Source: CBDEFX01 sp965237635 (GTDB lineage: Bacteria > Chloroflexota > Dehalococcoidia > Lucifugimonadales > CAUZJF01). From it: a stretch of DNA of 64,000 bases. Both the position numbers and the translations under genes were made by a program. Positions 1 through 9,382 of the stretch are shown here, piece by piece. The notes beneath the pieces are model-generated. The model saw only the letters and a program-made list of their open reading frames with translations. It was not told the origin of the DNA and made no database searches. The stretch lies in contig CBDEFX010000002.1 of NCBI GenBank assembly GCA_965237635.1, positions 1,550,001 to 1,614,000 on the forward strand, given 5' to 3'. Position 1 is the first letter of the stretch. The number at the start of each line of letters is the position of its first letter.

Positions 1-2714
1 ACATGCAGCGCGCAGCCGACGTAGTGGCCCTTGCCCTCCACGTCCAGCACGATGTAGTTGTCATCTCCCGTGGTGTTGAGCCGCTGGGTACGGCCAAGAG
101 CGTTGGGGCCAGTGCGCTCGGCCTTCGGCACGACCAGCTCTCGGCGCCATTGGGCGTGGAACCGCGCCATGTCGTCCACGGGCGAGTCCCACTGCTGGTA
201 GTCGATGTAGAAGTACAGCAGCGTGTCCTGCTCCGAGTCGTTGGTGACGTCGATGCGGGCACTGGTAGAGTAGGGCATAGGGAACCAGCAGTTCAGACCC
301 AGGTACGAGGCTTGCAAGGGCAGAGAGTTGGAATAGGCGGGCGCGGCGTGACCCAGGCCGAAAAAGTCGCCGACGGGCGAGACCACCGAGGGCGTCTCCT
401 CGCCATCCCAATACATTCGCAGTACCAGGCGACGCAGGTTATCGTCGTCCTCGCGCGTGGTCATCCAGACATGGCGGACGCATCCGGGGCCCGCTATCTC
501 CGCCAACGTGAGCGTCTGTCCCGCAGCCACCGGCCAGTAGTCGGCGTTACCACCCGTCCTGTCATAGGCCGGTATTGCCCCCGCTGCGTCTCCCACCCCC
601 GCCGTTTCTTCAACGGTGAACGAGTAGGAGTCCTCGCCAAATTCAGGCGCGAAGTTGCACGAGGTTTCCACAGGCCCGGTTTCGGAGCTCTTCGCACCAT
701 CCATGACCGTGCTGATCCAGAACTCATAGGGTGTAGCACATCCATCGTCAGTGCTGAGGACCTTGAATGTGTTCGAGGTCAAGATGAATTCGTCGTAGCT
801 GCCCTCCCGCTTCTCCTTGTAGTGCAGAGTGTAGTAGTCAGCGCCTGGAACTGAGCTCCAGGTCAACGAGAACCGGTGGTCTCCGCTTGGCGTTACGATA
901 AGGCTCGAAGGCGGCCTGTTGATGTAGATGTCCACCGTCGCCTCTGTGGTTCCGCCGCTGAGGTCCCTCGCCTCCACGGTCAGCGCCGTCGGCGAGGCCG
1001 TGTGCTCGTCGACCCCGCTCGCCACCGCGATCTCGCCAGTGTCGCTATTGATGGCGAAGGCGTCATCATCGTTGCCTGCCGTGATCTCGTAGGATACCGT
1101 GTCGCCAGGGGAGTCGGTGGCCGAGACCGTGCCCACCGCATCGTCGATTGCTGCGTCTTCGGCGACGGAGAACGTGTAGGAAGCGGCGTCGAACTCCGGA
1201 GCGACGCACGTTCCAGTGGTCTCGGATAGGATGCCAGACGCCTCGCTCCAGTCCGCCGCATAGGTCGTGCCGCTCCCGTAGGCGCTCACCCGGAACTGGT
1301 ACGGGCTCTCGCAGACCAACTCGTCCACCGTGTGCGTTGTGGCGGTCAGGGTGTCGTCGTCGGTGGTCCAGTCGTTCGGCCCACGGAGCCGGTATTCCAC
1401 CCGGTACTTGCTGGTGTTGGACACCGCGTCCCAGGTTAGGGGAATGCTGACCTCGCCGGGCGAACCGGCGCTCAGGCTCTCTGGCGCGGGAGGCGCGCAA
1501 TAGAGCAGGCCGAGGGTGCTCAGATCGTTGGTGGCTACGTCTTCAAGAGCCACGGGGATGCAGCCGGTGAGGGTGTTCCCCGATAGACTGAGTTCCACCA
1601 GGTTCTCCAGCAAACCCAACTCTGCCGGTATCTCCCCTGTCAGCGAGTTGCCGCTCAGGTCCAGGGTCGTCAGCTCGAACAGTGTTCCCAGCTCCGCAGG
1701 GATGCTTCCGGTCAGGCTCTTGCTCGGCAGGTCTAGCTCCGTCACCCGGCTCGGTGTGCCACCGGTCGTGACGCCCTCCCAGGATGTGATGGCTGAGTCA
1801 GCAGCCCAGTCCAGCGAGGCAGTGCCAGCGAGCGTGTCCTTGTTGTCGAGAAGGACCTCGCAGTCGTGAACGAGGGCGCGGTTGACGGATGGGTCCGTGA
1901 CAGCCGTGCCGTTGGCGCAACTAGGCACGGACGGAGGCTGCGCTGGCGTGAAGGTGGTGGTCTCCCCGTCGTCCGGCGTGATGTCGTCGTAGGCTCCGAT
2001 CTCCTCGTAGTAGTCGTCCAGCTCGTCAACGTTCTCCATTCGCTCGTCGGCGAACTCATCGTCTTCGGCAGCGGTGTCCACGCGATCTTCAAGATTGGTG
2101 AACGTCTGAGACGACTCAGGGTTGTGCTCGGATACTCCATAGTGAACCGCATTCACTGTACCGCCGTCGTCCGTTCGGAGGTCCCACTGCGCCACCACCT
2201 GCCATGCCTCCACTGCTATGGCCTGGTGCGCTCCCATTGGCGCCAAGAACAGCACGCTCTCGCGACCCTCCAATACCAGGCTCAGCACCATCTCTACGCT
2301 GAATGCGATCTGGCTCCGGTAGTCCGCGTACTCCGCTTCCGTCATCGCCTCTTCGTCACCGAACTCCCCCGCTCCATGCGCCTGTCTGTATAGGTCATAG
2401 GACCGAGCTTCCCCCCTCTGATCATAGGAGATGCTCAGGGTCTCAGCGCCAGTTGGGCCAGAGCCGAGAATGTATTCGTGGACGGTGTAATCGACGTAGC
2501 AGGTCAGGAACAGGTAGTCGGTCGAGAGTCCTCCCCGTGCCAGCGCACGGAAGTTCATCCCCACGGTCTTTGGGTAAACCGGGTTGATCCGTCGTAGCTC
2601 CTCCATGAACCGGCGTTCGACCTCGGCTGCGGAAGGCAGATCATCGTCGGCGTCCAATTCGAGCCAGAACCGGATCGCCTGTTCCCGCTGCTCCGCTGTC
2701 CTGGCGATACCCCG
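1..2714 (-). CDS. Secreted LRR / FN3 / cadherin-like protein fused to a GH172 (DUF2961) domain, partial
   Basis: The minus strand is open from 2714 to the window edge. In order it encodes an unrecognised region of about 250 residues ending in an acidic linker, leucine-rich repeats (LTGSIPAELGTL, LTGEIPAELGLL, LTGCIPVAL), an FN3 module, a complete cadherin-like module (FSVAEDAAIDDAVGTVSATD), a second FN3 module, the first ~20 residues of another cadherin module, then a DUF2961/GH172 domain (YDRTGGNADYWPV, GPGCVRHVWMTTRED, YWDGEETPSVVSPVGDFFG). The family includes glycosidases such as difructose-anhydride synthases. No start codon or signal follows the in-frame TGA at 2715, so the natural leader is probably the lipoprotein just upstream in the same frame. 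The abrupt cadherin-to-GH172 switch is odd and may be a real fusion or an assembly join. Calls rest on motif recognition. Confidence 0.75.
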
Positions 2715-3278
2715 TCACTCACATCGGGTGGAGCCTTCCTGTGCCGTTCCGCGAATGGCAATGTGTACCGGCGAAGCTCCCGCCGAGTCCAATCCCATCT
2801 CCAGCGTCTCCTCGACGGTAGGCGTCTCCGCCAGGGCAGCGGCACCACGTCCAGTAATCGCACTGGCAAAGAAATCAATCGTGCTAATGCTGCGCGGCTC
2901 ACATCCCCTGTCTGCACACGGTGGCTTGACGGGTCTAGGCCCTTCGGGTGTTTGACTCCAAGGTGGTCGAGGGTTCTCTGCCAGCACGCTCCCATCCTTC
3001 ACACCCGTGCTGCCATCCTCGCCTCCATTGCGGGTTCTGCTTTCCCCTGCGGCATCTGGGTTGCCGCTGTCAACGTCCGGGCGCGTTCCATTACCATCGA
3101 TAGAATCCACCTGTGTGCCGCTAACACTGTCCCCTGCCGAAGTGGCCCCATCACGTTCCTGCCCACCGCCGTCGGAGCATCCGGCGATGACCAGCATCGC
3201 AATCACACCAAGAGCGGTTGCCAAATGTAATCTTAGACTGCCCAATCTCACCATAACTACCCTAGCCTTGTCGGACAT
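2715..3278 (-). CDS. Lipoprotein leader segment, same frame as the downstream LRR/GH172 gene
   Basis: 187 codons. A second in-frame ATG at 3254 gives a cleaner signal peptide: basic MVRLGSLRLH, a hydrophobic stretch, then lipobox LVIAGC near residue 32. After the Cys comes a low-complexity linker rich in D, G, S and T, typical of a surface lipoprotein tether. The frame ends at TGA 2715-2717, but the next codons in the same frame continue directly into the LRR/FN3/GH172 sequence, which has no leader of its own. I read this as one gene with a nonsense codon, a base-call error or readthrough. The start overlaps the end of the upstream TolB-like gene by 17 bp, so the two are translationally coupled. 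Confidence 0.6.
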   Translation of the reverse strand: MSDKARVVMVRLGSLRLHLATALGVIAMLVIAGCSDGGGQERDGATSAGDSVSGTQVDSIDGNGTRPDVDSGNPDAAGESRTRNGGEDGSTGVKDGSVLAENPRPPWSQTPEGPRPVKPPCADRGCEPRSISTIDFFASAITGRGAAALAETPTVEETLEMGLDSAGASPVHIAIRGTAQEGSTRCE

Positions 3279-4847
3279 CTAAATAGCTTGTTTGCTGTTG
3301 CTTCTTCTTTCTCCGGACACGCCGGATGACGACCAATGCCCCGGCGCCAGCTATCGCTAAGGCCACTACCATGATGAGCATGATCGGCCACACGCTCACC
3401 CTACCATTCTCCGCCACCAAATCGCCGTCTTCTTCCCTCCTCACCAGCATGCGCTGGTCCGAGCCGTCCGGTGCGATCGTGGAGAGGACATAGGTCGACT
3501 CTCGATCAGATCGTCCCGCGATAGCGATTCTCGAACCGTCAGGCGACCAGGATGCACCACTGCCCCCCGCAACCTCACGAAAACCCGAGCCGTCCACGTT
3601 AACGACAAATACAAATCCCATACCGAGAAGAATCCTCATGCCGAGAAGAATCCTTGTGCCATCGGGAGACCATGACAGGCTGGGCTTCGCATTATGACCA
3701 GCTCCGACATTCTCGTGAAGAAGGGCGAGCTCCTCCAGCCCAGAGCCATCGGGCCTGATGGTGTACAGCTTCAAGCCTGTCATCCCCAACCCCCCCTCGG
3801 TCCGCAGGAAGGCGATGGTCTCCCCGTCGGGGGACCAGGCTGGAGATCCAAAGATCACATCAAAGTAGTCGCCGGACGTTGTCGCCAAGCGCCTCAATCC
3901 CGACCCGTCCGCTCCAACCGTATACAGAACGCTCCGTGTGATTCTCTTTGCGGAAGAATACTCGCCGTTCTCACCGCGCCCATGCTCGATTTCGTTCGCC
4001 ACTAGTGCCAACATCTTCCCGTCGGGGGACCACGCAAGACCGCCGTTACCGAAGCGATCCTCGATATCCTGGCCAGCCAGCCAGTCCCTTATACGGAACT
4101 CCATGATCGCTCGCTCGTCGGACCCGTCCGGCGCTATGGTGTAGATGCCGCCGTCTCTGGTGGGGGTGATGCCATGGTCGATCCTCACGAAGGCGATGCG
4201 AGAGCCGTCTGGCGACCACATCGGGAGTTTGTCCAGATCTCCGTTCTCCGTGAGCCTGCGCCGGTCGGAACCGTCCAGATCAGATACCTCTATCTCGAAG
4301 TTGCGTGTCACCCCTCCCCCTGAATAGTCGCTTCTGGTCTCGTGTCTCGCCGTTGTGTATGCGATGCGGGAGCCGTCCGGGGAGACAGCGGGGAAGTAGT
4401 CAAGGTTGATTCCCTCGCAAAAACCCGTTTTGAGCAAGTTCCAGCGATTTAGCACATCTGAGCGCTACCGTATGTTGGGGTAGTATACGGAACAGAGGCT
4501 GTATATTGTACCCAGGTGTGGGTACGTTTGTTCTAATTCGACCTGCACAGACTTTTTACGAGAGAATCAAGGTTGTATTTCCCAGTGCCTTCAGATATCC
4601 GCCGGATACTCGAACCATCTGAACGAACCACATAGGTGGACCCATGGTTGTTGTTTACGTCGGTGTCCCGATCCAGGGTGACCACTATGTGATCTCCGTC
4701 GGGCGTCCATTGGGACACCAATCGAGGGTTCGCTTCTCCTGCTTCGACGCCTGGGTTGTAAAACCAAGAACACCCAACCAATATCAGCGGTAGGCAGGGA
4801 AGTGCCACCAGCAACGATTTTGACCATACTTTCCTGGCTACCGTCAT
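3262..4847 (-). pseudogene. TolB-like beta-propeller lipoprotein, split by a 163-bp MITE
   Basis: The N-terminal part (4847 down to the MITE) has a signal with lipobox LILVGC and a first propeller strand (VSQWTPDGDHIVV). The C-terminal part carries at least five PD40/TolB motifs (AVSPDGSRIAY, MWSPDGSRIAF, AWSPDGKMLAL, AWSPDGETIAF, SWSPDGTRILL), then a C-terminal membrane helix and a basic tail (RRVRRKKKQQQ). Such proteins act as extracytoplasmic scaffolds. Removing the MITE (4407-4569) and one copy of the AGGT duplication restores GKYNLDYFPAVSPDG without a break. An 18-bp tandem duplication near 3625-3650 repeats RILLGM. Start 4847 overlaps the stop of the upstream PKD-like gene (ATGA). As it stands, the element stops the upstream half and supplies a GTG start to the downstream half. 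Confidence 0.85.
4407..4569 (-). mobile_element. MITE copy 1 (163 bp, IS1182-A-type ends)
   Basis: Imperfect 17-bp terminal inverted repeats, consensus TGATTCYCTCGYAAAAA, flanked by the 4-bp direct repeat AGGT (4403-4406 and 4570-4573). The centre holds the palindrome GTACCCAGGTGTGGGTAC. There is no transposase gene. Two further copies of exactly 163 bp lie at 19255 and 40486. The same ends bound the IS1182-type element at 17208, which is the obvious source of transposase. It sits inside the TolB-like gene, oriented so that a GTG frame (MLNRWNLLKTGFCEGI) reads out in frame with the host gene. Confidence 0.92.
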
Positions 4848-5392
4848 TTGCCTGAACTCATTGCGTGGGATTCACAGTTGTTAGGACATGCTACCGCTTC
4901 AGTCTCGTTCTTATCGTTGACCACGACCCTGATACCCTCGGTAAACCGGCCATCGACATCCGGAAGGGTTATGGAGACGGAGGAGGACTCATCGTTCGGA
5001 GAAAACACCGAACTGGCTGCCTGACTCGACCACTCGTAGGTGTAGTCTGGAATCCCGCAAGAAGCTGTTGCCATGAGCTGTATTTGGGTCAACTCGTCAC
5101 CAACGTGTGCGACGCGAGAGCGGTCCGGCAAGATGCTCAGCACAGCCCTGCTATTGGTGCTGATGTCGGCTTTGGACAACGGCCCCAATGCCTCTGGCGC
5201 GGCAACGTATATCCTTTCGAGAGGTCCGGTTGCATCATCCGAACTGGGATCGACGCGCAGGATGGCGAACACGCCGTATTCACCGTCCAGCCTCCAGCAG
5301 ACGGCGCCTCTCCACTCTGGAGCGGAAGACTCGGACTCACCGGCCCAGCCTAGACACTCAAGTTTGTTGGTCACGTACACAACTGCTCCCAC
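4844..5392 (-). CDS. Hypothetical protein with a PKD/Ig-like domain
   Basis: 182 aa from a GTG start preceded by a weak AGGAG. Residues ~95-170 look like a PKD or Ig-like beta-sandwich (CGIPDYTYEWSSQ, VSITLPDVDGRF), closely resembling the C-terminal domain of the metalloprotease just upstream (VPPYTYQWTKER, VSVYLPDVAAND). No clear signal peptide, so the true N-terminus may be missing or the protein may have arisen by partial duplication of its neighbour. The stop overlaps the start of the TolB-like lipoprotein gene by 4 bp, indicating one operon. Function unknown; probably an extracytoplasmic adhesive module. Confidence 0.6.
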   Translation of the reverse strand: MGAVVYVTNKLECLGWAGESESSAPEWRGAVCWRLDGEYGVFAILRVDPSSDDATGPLERIYVAAPEALGPLSKADISTNSRAVLSILPDRSRVAHVGDELTQIQLMATASCGIPDYTYEWSSQAASSVFSPNDESSSVSITLPDVDGRFTEGIRVVVNDKNETEAVACPNNCESHAMSSGK

Positions 5393-5472
5393 ACACGCTC
5401 CTATTCAGCCTGAACATCATTGCCGACAGAACCGGCAGCGCCCACAAGACCTACCCTCGAAAACCCCTCGCA

Positions 5473-6657
5473 TTAGTGTTTCACTTCCACCATATGCTGC
5501 TCTGTCGCTACAGTGCCGTTGAAGTCGGTTATTGTCACCTCTAATGTGATGGTTCTTTCATCAACCGAGTCATTTGCGGCTACGTCCGGGAGATAGACGG
5601 AGACGGTAGGTGACTGAGCATTAGAAAGCTTCGCGTCCACCCTTTCCTTCGTCCACTGGTAGGTGTACGGAGGCACCCCATCGGACGGGTTTGCCGTTAG
5701 CTGAATCCATGTCAATTCAGGCCCCGACGCCGGTCCTGAGATGGACACTATCGGAACCGCCTGATACAGAGCGTAGATCGCCATCACGTCGAAGGGATGT
5801 GGCGAGCAGTCAGGCTCGAAGTCGATCATTTCTCGATGGACCTTGGGCACTTCGCCGTCATAGCTCATCGCTGCGTCGGGAATGGACGGGTGAGCCGCAC
5901 CTTGAAGATCCCATGGACGCAATAAATTGATGTTGGAAAGGCCCAGGGCGTGCCCAGCTTCGTGCATCGTAAGTTGATACGCATAGAACGGGCCACCGCG
6001 GTCGTTAGCGTCAGGCACTCCACCCATCAAGCATGTGTTGAAGCGGACATCGCCTGGATCTATTTTGGCGTCACCGCCTGGAATGTTGAGTGGACTACTG
6101 TCGAGCTTCTCTTTGTTGAAGCTCACATCAACGCCCTGCAATACATTCTTGCCCTCCCGCGAGGCAAAGATTGTACGGCCAAGTAACACTGCCAATTTAG
6201 CCAGCATCTTTACCGGGTCTTCCCGGTAGTTCTCTACAATCTCGTTGATGTCATCTCGCGCAGAGTCGTCAGTACCGATGCGAGAGTAGCCCTCAAAAGA
6301 TGTGACGCAGGCGGGAGCTTTATCAACGCATACCTTGAAAACATCCGACTTGAACTCCTTGGAAAAGAAAAACCCGGGGACCGTCGGGTCGAACATCCTG
6401 ACTTCGCTCCGCACGTCGTCCTGGGCGATGAAGTCTCCAAAGGGCCCCGTTGCGCACGGCGGCGTTTCGTCGCCGGTCACCGTGATCCAATCGCTTGTCG
6501 CCTCCTGCCACTGTCCGAATGCATGCTTGATGAGCTTTACCCATTCCGCCCGATCGGTTGCGGGAAAAGTCTCGTCGCAAATGATGTACTCGAACACACG
6601 GTTGTTGTGGTGTCCGAAAGAGGGGAAAGTGGCGACCCGACCCGACGGCAGCTCCAC
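5473..6657 (-). pseudogene. Metzincin-type metalloprotease with a C-terminal PKD domain, 5' end lost
   Basis: The reading frame has HEAGHALGLSN (about residues 243-253), a zinc-protease signature, followed ~20 residues later by a Met-turn-like AAMSYDG. The third ligand position of the metzincin motif is Asn here rather than His or Asp, so activity is uncertain. Residues ~310-405 form a PKD/Ig-like domain. The gene should start upstream, but sequence identical to IS256 begins at 6658, so the signal peptide and start are gone. An open frame reaches 6690 only by borrowing IS256 codons (MASHPILQLLP). It leads the four-gene secreted-protein run to its 3' side. Confidence 0.7.
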
Positions 6658-7785
6658 TGGGAGCAGTTGGAGGATTGGGTGCGAGGCCATGTCCAGCGGC
6701 TGATCCAGGAGTTGCTGGAGGAAGAGGTGACGGAGTTTCTAGGAAGGGCGAAGTCGGCCCGCAGGTCTGAGTCGGACAACGAGAGAGGCTATAGGAACGG
6801 ATACGGCAAACCCCGAAGGCTTACGCTGAGTTCGGGAACGGTACAGCTGAGGAGGCCACGAGTCCGCAACACCGAAGAGGAGTTCGAGAGCCGGCTGCTG
6901 CCGCTGTTCGTCAACAGGACCAGGAAGGTTGCTGAGCTGATCCCCTAGTTGTACCTACATGGCCTTTCCGAAGGTGACTTCGACCTGGCGGTGCGGGGAC
7001 TGCTGGGAGAAGAGGCACCGATATCGGCGAGCACGGTGACCCGGTTGAAGGATAAGTGGAACGATGAGCTTGCCCAATGGCGCGCTAGGCCCCTGGATGA
7101 CCTGGAAGTGGTGTACATGTGGGTGGATGGAGTCTACGTCAAGGCCGGTCTTGAGCGGGAGAAGGCGGCGATCCTGGTGGTGATGGCGGCCCTGAGCGAC
7201 GGAAGGAAGGTGGTGGTGAGCGCGATTCCCGGATACAGGGAGTCCATAGAGAGCTGGTCCGATGTGCTCAGGGACATGAGGCGCCGCGGGCTGGAGTGCC
7301 CAAGACTGGTAATTGGAGACGGACATCTGGGCATCTGGGGAGCTCTGCGCAACGTCTATCCGCAGGCGGCTGAGCAACGCTGCTGGAACCACAAGATCCT
7401 AAACGTGCTCGCCAAGCTTCCAAAGCGACAACAGGACCAGGCCAAGCTCATGCTGCGTACTATCCCCTACGCGCCGACTCGGACAGAGGCTGAGCGGCTC
7501 AGGACGGTGTTCACCAGGTGGTGCGGCGACCATTCCTACGAGGCGGCCTCAGAGGCCTTGGAGCGGGACTGGGACCGCATGGTCACCTTCTATGACTTCC
7601 CAAAGGAGCACTGGGGGCACCTTCGCACGACGAACCCGGTAGAATCACCCTTCGCGGCCCTCAGGCTTCGGACCGATGCCGCCAAGCGCTACAAGAGGGT
7701 CGATCGGGCGATAGCGGTGATCTGGAAAATGTTGATGGTCGCCGAACAGCGCTTCAGGCGTCTGAAGGCCCCTGAGTTGAAGAAA
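6658..7785 (+). mobile_element. IS256-family element copy 1, truncated at both ends; transposase pseudogene
   Basis: Near-identical to the copies at 14194 and 48065 but missing the left end and the first ~17 transposase codons. The frame carries a premature TAG at 6946 where the other copies read CAG (LIPQLYLHG). All three DDE residues are still present: Asp in YMWVDGVYVKAG, Asp in VIGDGHLGIWG and Glu in TTNPVESP. The C-terminus stops at APELKK where copy 2 continues, because a 26-bp IS630 end replaces the rest. It cannot encode a functional transposase. The left junction destroys the metalloprotease gene. Confidence 0.9.
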
Positions 7786-7811
7786 TAGGTTAGTCTTGTG
7801 TATGATCCTAT
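7786..7811. repeat. 26-bp IS630-type end remnant, copy 1
   Basis: An exact copy of 10875-10900, where the same sequence precedes an IS630-type transposase N-terminus. Here only the end survives and it directly abuts the truncated IS256, supplying that transposase's stop codon. Probably a scar of IS630 insertion or recombination. Confidence 0.75.
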
Positions 7812-7884
7812 TAGCGGGGATTGGCGAAGTCTGTTCTCCCATTAGCCCGTCCGGGTCGCCCAGGAGGCGGTGACGCACACGTCG

Positions 7885-9033
7885 TCAATCAGCCGGTACG
7901 GCCGCACCACCCTCCACTTGATTGATCCTGAACGAACCAGAGATATCGCCGTTTTCGTCAAAGGAGATAGACCCGTAGAACCTACCTTCCCACTTCTGCG
8001 TCTCGTAGAGGAAGTCCTTTATGCAGTTTGTATCCTTGTCTCCACAACGCTCGATGGCGTCTCTCAGCAGGAAAACACCATCGTAGGTAGTAGCACAGTA
8101 GTACCCTACGTCGCAGTCCGTTTCGTCCTGTAAGGCGACGAATTTGGCCTCTCCCTCGCTCTTAAAGGTGCCGGCAGGTAGGTAGTACCCCTTCATGAAC
8201 TCTCCGTACTCGGCTATCGTCTCGGGGACGCCTGCGACGTCGTTCCCAATGCCCTGAGCAGTCACACCGGCGTTGTGCAGCGCGGCTGCGTATAGGCCTG
8301 CGGCCGGGATAGTCTGCGGAAGGATGATGACGGCATCGGGCAGCGCGGCTGCTATTCTCCCGGCCTCGGCATCGACGTTCGTGGCGTCGTCCGCTACCAC
8401 CTCGTCGGCCACTATCTCTCCTCCGATACCCGGTAGGTCCTCCAGATACGAGCGGCGCAGGTCCTGGGCGTATTCCGTTTTTGTCGTCAGTAGAGCAAAC
8501 TTCCGGTAGCCCCTCGGTTGCAGGAATGCGATCATGGCGTCCACTTGGGCGGAGTTGGAGGGATAGTTCCTGAAGACGTAGTCGCCAGCGACGGATATCG
8601 CGTCGCTGCCGGAGAGTGGACTGAGCAACAGCACACGGTTCTCCTCGGCGTAAGGCGCCATGCCGAGAGTTTCGTCGGAGCATGTGCCGCCGTATATGAC
8701 CCTTACGTCGTCCTCTTCTACCAGTTTGCGCGCTGCGGCAAGGGCATCGTCGGAGTTGCACTTCCCATCCTCAAAGACAACCTCCAATCTCTTGTTTTGA
8801 TCTGCCCACTCTTCGTTGATATCGCTCACCGCCCGCTCTATGACGCGCTGCACGGGGAGTCCATAAGCGGCGCCGTCACCGGTCAAGGGGTGGACCGCTC
8901 CTATGCGGAACACCTCTACTTCAGACCCGCCACACGAAGCAACGATAAGAAACAGGACCGCAGAGACCATCGCCGCCACGACAAGATTTGCGTATGGGTT
9001 TAGTTTCCTCGAAGATGATGCGTATCTGGACAA
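7885..9033 (-). CDS. Branched-chain amino acid-type ABC transporter substrate-binding lipoprotein (LivJ-like)
   Basis: 382 aa. Basic N-terminus, hydrophobic segment and lipobox LIVASC near residue 34, then a type I periplasmic binding fold: FRIGAVHPLTGDGAAYG, a Lys/Glu-rich first helix, VIYGGTCSDET, LLLSPLSGSDAIS and YVFRNYPSN are typical of LivJ/LivK or leucine-binding proteins. It would capture a small ligand outside the membrane for an ABC importer, but no permease or ATPase gene is adjacent, so the ligand is unknown and the gene is an orphan between mobile elements. A good sigma70-like promoter lies ~155 bp upstream. Confidence 0.88.
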   Translation of the reverse strand: MSRYASSSRKLNPYANLVVAAMVSAVLFLIVASCGGSEVEVFRIGAVHPLTGDGAAYGLPVQRVIERAVSDINEEWADQNKRLEVVFEDGKCNSDDALAAARKLVEEDDVRVIYGGTCSDETLGMAPYAEENRVLLLSPLSGSDAISVAGDYVFRNYPSNSAQVDAMIAFLQPRGYRKFALLTTKTEYAQDLRRSYLEDLPGIGGEIVADEVVADDATNVDAEAGRIAAALPDAVIILPQTIPAAGLYAAALHNAGVTAQGIGNDVAGVPETIAEYGEFMKGYYLPAGTFKSEGEAKFVALQDETDCDVGYYCATTYDGVFLLRDAIERCGDKDTNCIKDFLYETQKWEGRFYGSISFDENGDISGSFRINQVEGGAAVPAD

Positions 9034-9382
9034 TCTGAGACCTCAGTGTTCTTGAGAGTTTCCCGACATGATAGCAGGCCAGTTAGGTTCGCGAACTAAT
9101 TTCCTTCACCTGTTTCTCCATATCTTTAATCGAGATTGCCCAGATCAAACTGATTCCTCCAACCATGTGACCCTGTGGGATGGCTCGAACTATAAAAGGG
9201 CAGCCTGAGGGCGTCAACTGCATCCGATTCACTCAACTGACCCACTCCCATAGGGTAACCACCCCCCTGACGAGCGTAAAAGTCTATAATTGCCTGCCCC
9301 TGCCCAAGCGTCTCCCTCGGGGTGGTCTATTTACCCCGGACGACCCCATAACTGTCCGAAATACCTGTGCTCTCAAAGCAGG
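9034..9382. other. Intergenic stretch between the LivJ-like gene and IS1380
   Basis: No credible coding frame on either strand. It contains the candidate promoter for the LivJ-like gene (9189-9217). The 9270-9382 portion probably includes the IS1380 end, but I could not identify a convincing terminal inverted repeat. Confidence 0.5.
9189..9217 (-). promoter_or_regulatory. Candidate sigma70 promoter for the LivJ-like lipoprotein
   Basis: On the minus strand, -35 TTGACG (9217-9212) and -10 TATAGT (9194-9189) are separated by 17 bp. The position, ~155 bp before the start at 9033, leaves a leader of ~150 nt. Sequence match only. Confidence 0.5.

Noticed and set aside
3..854. Long plus-strand open frame at the left edge
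   Set aside because: It mirrors the minus-strand FN3/cadherin/GH172 gene, has no homology of its own and is Arg/Val-biased as expected for an antisense frame.
2715..2717. Selenocysteine readthrough of the in-frame TGA
   Set aside because: I see no convincing SECIS-like hairpin just downstream, and the protein type (LRR/FN3 lipoprotein) has no known selenoprotein members.
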